7,095 nt of DNA from Candidatus Sabulitectum sp. (GTDB lineage: Bacteria; Fermentibacterota; Fermentibacteria; Fermentibacterales; Fermentibacteraceae). The notes under the pieces were generated by a model. The model was not told the origin of the DNA and ran no database searches. It was given only the letters and a program-made list of their open reading frames with translations. The translations under genes were made by a program, and so were the position numbers. Below are positions 5,701 to 7,095 of the stretch, in pieces (the stretch's first letter is position 1; each line of letters opens with the position of its first letter). The stretch is taken from positions 1 through 7,095 of the forward strand of contig JAGLDB010000095.1 in assembly GCA_023145935.1 (NCBI GenBank), given 5' to 3'.

Positions 5701-5864
5701 TAGTACCCTGTTAGGGAATAACTGTCGCATTCTGCTCGCTCTTTCAAGCCCCAGCGGCGTTACTGGCCCAATTACATAGCGGTGCTATGCGCATAAACCA
5801 GTGCCTTGCTGGGACTCAAAATAGCAACGCATTATACCGACACAAATTCCATGACAAGGTACTA
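5701..5864. repeat. 164-bp imperfect palindrome, candidate MITE or dispersed repeat
   Basis: The two halves are inverted copies of each other. The outer arms TAGTACCCTGTTA (5701-5713) and TGACAAGGTACTA (5852-5864) match at 11 of 13 positions. Matching blocks continue inward: GGAAT, TGTCG (5723-5727 with 5838-5842), CCCAGC, ACTGG, and CATAGC-GGT-GCTATG at the centre. No open frame is inside. It lies between the terminator of RRM copy 2 and the promoter of copy 1, starting 4 bp beyond the -35 box. No clear target-site duplication was seen. It could be a mobile element remnant or a structured RNA. Confidence 0.68.
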
Positions 5865-5897
5865 CAGCAAAAGCTGATATTTGCATATGAACTAAAA

Positions 5898-5923
5898 AGG
5901 GGCAACTCTAGTGAGCTGCCCCT
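5898..5923 (-). terminator. Intrinsic terminator of RRM gene 2
   Basis: On the minus strand AGGGGCAGCTC pairs with GAGTTGCCCCT (one G-U) around the loop ACTA, followed by a run of five T. It is homologous to the terminator of copy 1 but has changed inside the stem while staying paired as RNA. On the plus strand the same stem has an A-C mismatch, so it appears tuned to the minus strand. Confidence 0.9.
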
Positions 5924-5938
5924 GAGATATCAATCAGA

Positions 5939-6199
5939 TTAGTAGCGCCTTGGTCTCTCTTCGCGAGGCTTGGCTTCGTTAATCTTCAGTGGTCTTCCGT
6001 CGAGCTCAACACCGTCGCCCTGGGCGATAGCATTTCTAGCAGCCTCTTCAGGCATTTCAACAAAACCGAATCCACGGCTGCGGCCGGTTTCTCTGTCGGT
6101 GATCACTCTTGCGTCGGTAACTTCGCCGTAGCTCTCGAAAAAGGTCCTGAGTGAGTCATCATCAACGCCCCAGGAGAGGTTTCCTACGTACAGGTTCAT
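5939..6199 (-). CDS. RRM-domain RNA-binding protein (copy 2)
   Basis: This 86-residue single-RRM protein is almost identical to copy 1. RNP2 LYVGNL (residues 3-8) and RNP1 RGFGFVEM (42-49) are intact, as is the basic tail. The three differences (Arg18, Val64, Pro70) lie outside the RNP motifs, so RNA preference is probably the same. The start is supported by AAAGGGA upstream on the minus strand. It has its own terminator and its own promoter, so this is a duplication of the whole transcription unit. Upstream lies a divergent gene for a beta-propeller protein. Different expression conditions could justify keeping both copies, but the sequence does not show which. Confidence 0.96.
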   Translation of the reverse strand: MNLYVGNLSWGVDDDSLRTFFESYGEVTDARVITDRETGRSRGFGFVEMPEEAARNAIAQGDGVELDGRPLKINEAKPREERPRRY

Positions 6200-6289
6200 T
6201 AGTATCCCTTTCGTACTATGTCATCTCAAAAATTAACCGAATCTTCGCGACGACACAAAAGAAGCCCGGCGGCAGCTCATCGTTGAACT
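6200..6289 (-). promoter_or_regulatory. Leader RNA of RRM gene 2 with 5'-terminal hairpin
   Basis: This leader of about 90 nt is homologous to that of copy 1. The hairpin at 6274-6289 (AGTTCA, loop ACGA, TGAGCT on the minus strand, one G-U pair) sits at the predicted 5' end, just as in copy 1, although the stem sequence differs. The 43 bases next to it are identical in both copies, including the pyrimidine run at 6256-6264 that could pair with the ribosome site at 6206-6213. Confidence 0.55.
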
Positions 6290-6295
6290 ACAGCG

Positions 6296-6325
6296 GTAAT
6301 ATGCACAATAGTTTTATAATGTAAA
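6296..6325 (-). promoter_or_regulatory. Sigma-70-type promoter of RRM gene 2
   Basis: On the minus strand, -35 TTTACA (6320-6325) and -10 TATTAC (6296-6301) are separated by 18 bp, as in copy 1. The predicted start is near 6289, the first base of the leader hairpin. Confidence 0.75.
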
Positions 6326-6403
6326 GAGTACACTGTGTGAGAACAGGTATTCAAATTGTCAAGGCAAGTGTTTTGGTTGAGTTTTGGCTCTATCTGGAAA
6401 AAG

Positions 6404-6432
6404 TTGTATATCGCATAAGTAACCTGTAATAT
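6404..6432 (+). promoter_or_regulatory. Predicted sigma-70 promoter of the beta-propeller gene
   Basis: TTGTAT (6404-6409) and TAATAT (6427-6432) are 17 bp apart, giving a start near 6440 and a leader of about 45 nt. It lies in the 159-bp gap between the divergent RRM promoter and the propeller gene. Nothing else was found in that gap. Confidence 0.5.
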
Positions 6433-6484
6433 TCCGATGTTCTTCAAAGAGCTACTGAACAGATTTACGCGATTGGTATAAATA

Positions 6485-7095
6485 GTGGTTTCAATTTACC
6501 TGATCTCAATATCATTTCTTACAGGTCTTTACGGACCGGACGGGCTTTTTGCTGCCAGTAGCGGCATCTACATCTGTGAGGAAACCGCTGGAAGAATTCT
6601 CTTTGTTACTTATGAAGGGGATGTAACTGTTGCAGCTGAAGGGCTTTTTTCTCCGGAGGGTATTTGCGTAACAGAGGATGGAAGAATACTTGTGGTAGAG
6701 GACACGGAATCCGGGAGGCTTCTGGAGATCAACAACGGTTCCGTTAATACGATTGCAGACGGTCTTTGTTGTCCGGAGGGTGTAACGGTTGACATGCATG
6801 GTGATATATGGTTCACCACCGGTGGAATTCAAGGCGGATGCCTGTTTACATCACTCTGGAGGGTTTTGAACGGTAAACCAGTTCTAGAATACTCTCTTCC
6901 CTCTGTGTTCAGCTTTTCTGACCTTGAGGCTGCAGAGGACGGAATGATATACATCTGCAGCGAATCTTCCGGTATTGTTGGAGATGTGGCAGTATTCAGG
7001 TTTGATCCAGTTACCTCTTCTCTGATACCGTTCGTTACCGGAGTTATCGCTTGTGAAGGAATTGGAATGACTGATGGAGGCTTTCCCTTTTACAT
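6485..7095 (+). CDS. SMP-30/NHL-like beta-propeller protein, 3' end outside window
   Basis: At least 203 residues are encoded and the frame is still open at the window end. Repeating units of about 40-45 residues carry the motifs GPDGLF, SPEGICVTEDGRILVVED, CPEGVTVDMHGDIWFTTG, SDLEAAEDGMIYICSES and CEGIGMTDGG. This pattern of [DE]G-rich turns and short strands is typical of six-bladed propellers of the SMP-30/gluconolactonase or NHL type. Catalytic metal ligands cannot be assigned from this part. The start is uncertain. The frame opens after a TAA at 6479-6481 and GTG at 6485 is the only normal start before the repeats; no clear ribosome site precedes it. The first residues (VSIYLISISFLTG after the start) are hydrophobic but lack the positive charge expected in a signal peptide. 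It could also be a 5'-truncated gene. The substrate is unknown. Confidence 0.7.
   Translation, partial: MVSIYLISISFLTGLYGPDGLFAASSGIYICEETAGRILFVTYEGDVTVAAEGLFSPEGICVTEDGRILVVEDTESGRLLEINNGSVNTIADGLCCPEGVTVDMHGDIWFTTGGIQGGCLFTSLWRVLNGKPVLEYSLPSVFSFSDLEAAEDGMIYICSESSGIVGDVAVFRFDPVTSSLIPFVTGVIACEGIGMTDGGFPFY

Noticed and set aside
5701..5864. Integron attC recombination site
   Set aside because: The palindrome lacks the RYYYAAC and GTTRRRY core sites in the right places; GTTAGGG at 5711-5716 is only a partial match. No integrase or cassette array is seen.
5263..6326. CRISPR array or tandem short repeats
   Set aside because: The repetition is a duplicated gene unit with promoter and terminator, not short repeats with spacers.

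Overview
The window looks like part of the chromosome of an anaerobic bacterium of moderate G+C content. The phylum cannot be fixed from sequence alone. The main support for anaerobiosis is a gene set known mostly from anaerobes: NifX/NifB-type cofactor-binding proteins together with ferredoxin-containing MinD-type ATPases and an Mrp ATPase. Related genes form the 'orange protein' (ORP) complex of Desulfovibrio, which is controlled by sigma-54 and a dedicated activator.

Region 1 (1-1129) holds the 3' part of a sigma-54 activator gene and its probable target control region. Two matching 16-bp palindromes, 33 bp apart, lie at and just after the activator stop codon. A textbook -24/-12 sigma-54 promoter follows at 1089-1104. 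Region 2 (1130-5246) is a tight seven-gene plus-strand operon: NifX-like protein with a Gly/Arg tail, DUF5320-like Gly/Arg-rich protein, NifX-like protein, two MinD/ferredoxin ATPases, Mrp ATPase with an N-terminal Cys cluster, and a third NifX-like protein. A strong hairpin at 1884-1916 splits the operon into a 5' and a 3' block. A hairpin at 5265-5292 closes it and also terminates the convergent gene.

Region 3 (5247-6325) holds two nearly identical minus-strand genes for 86-residue RRM RNA-binding proteins. Each is a full unit with its own promoter, a roughly 90-nt leader and a terminator. The leaders share 43 identical bases, while a hairpin at the predicted 5' end keeps its pairing with different sequence. 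Between the units lies a 164-bp imperfect palindrome that resembles a MITE or other dispersed repeat. Region 4 (6326-7095) has a predicted sigma-70 promoter and the start of a plus-strand beta-propeller (SMP-30/NHL-like) gene that runs off the end.

Together, the first two regions read as a self-contained regulon. The activator binds the paired palindromes and switches on sigma-54 transcription of the ATPases and small metal-cofactor proteins. These probably assemble or carry an Fe-S or Mo/Cu-type cluster, and in Desulfovibrio the complex has been linked to cell division. The RRM pair is a separate recent duplication, with leader RNA that may control its expression.
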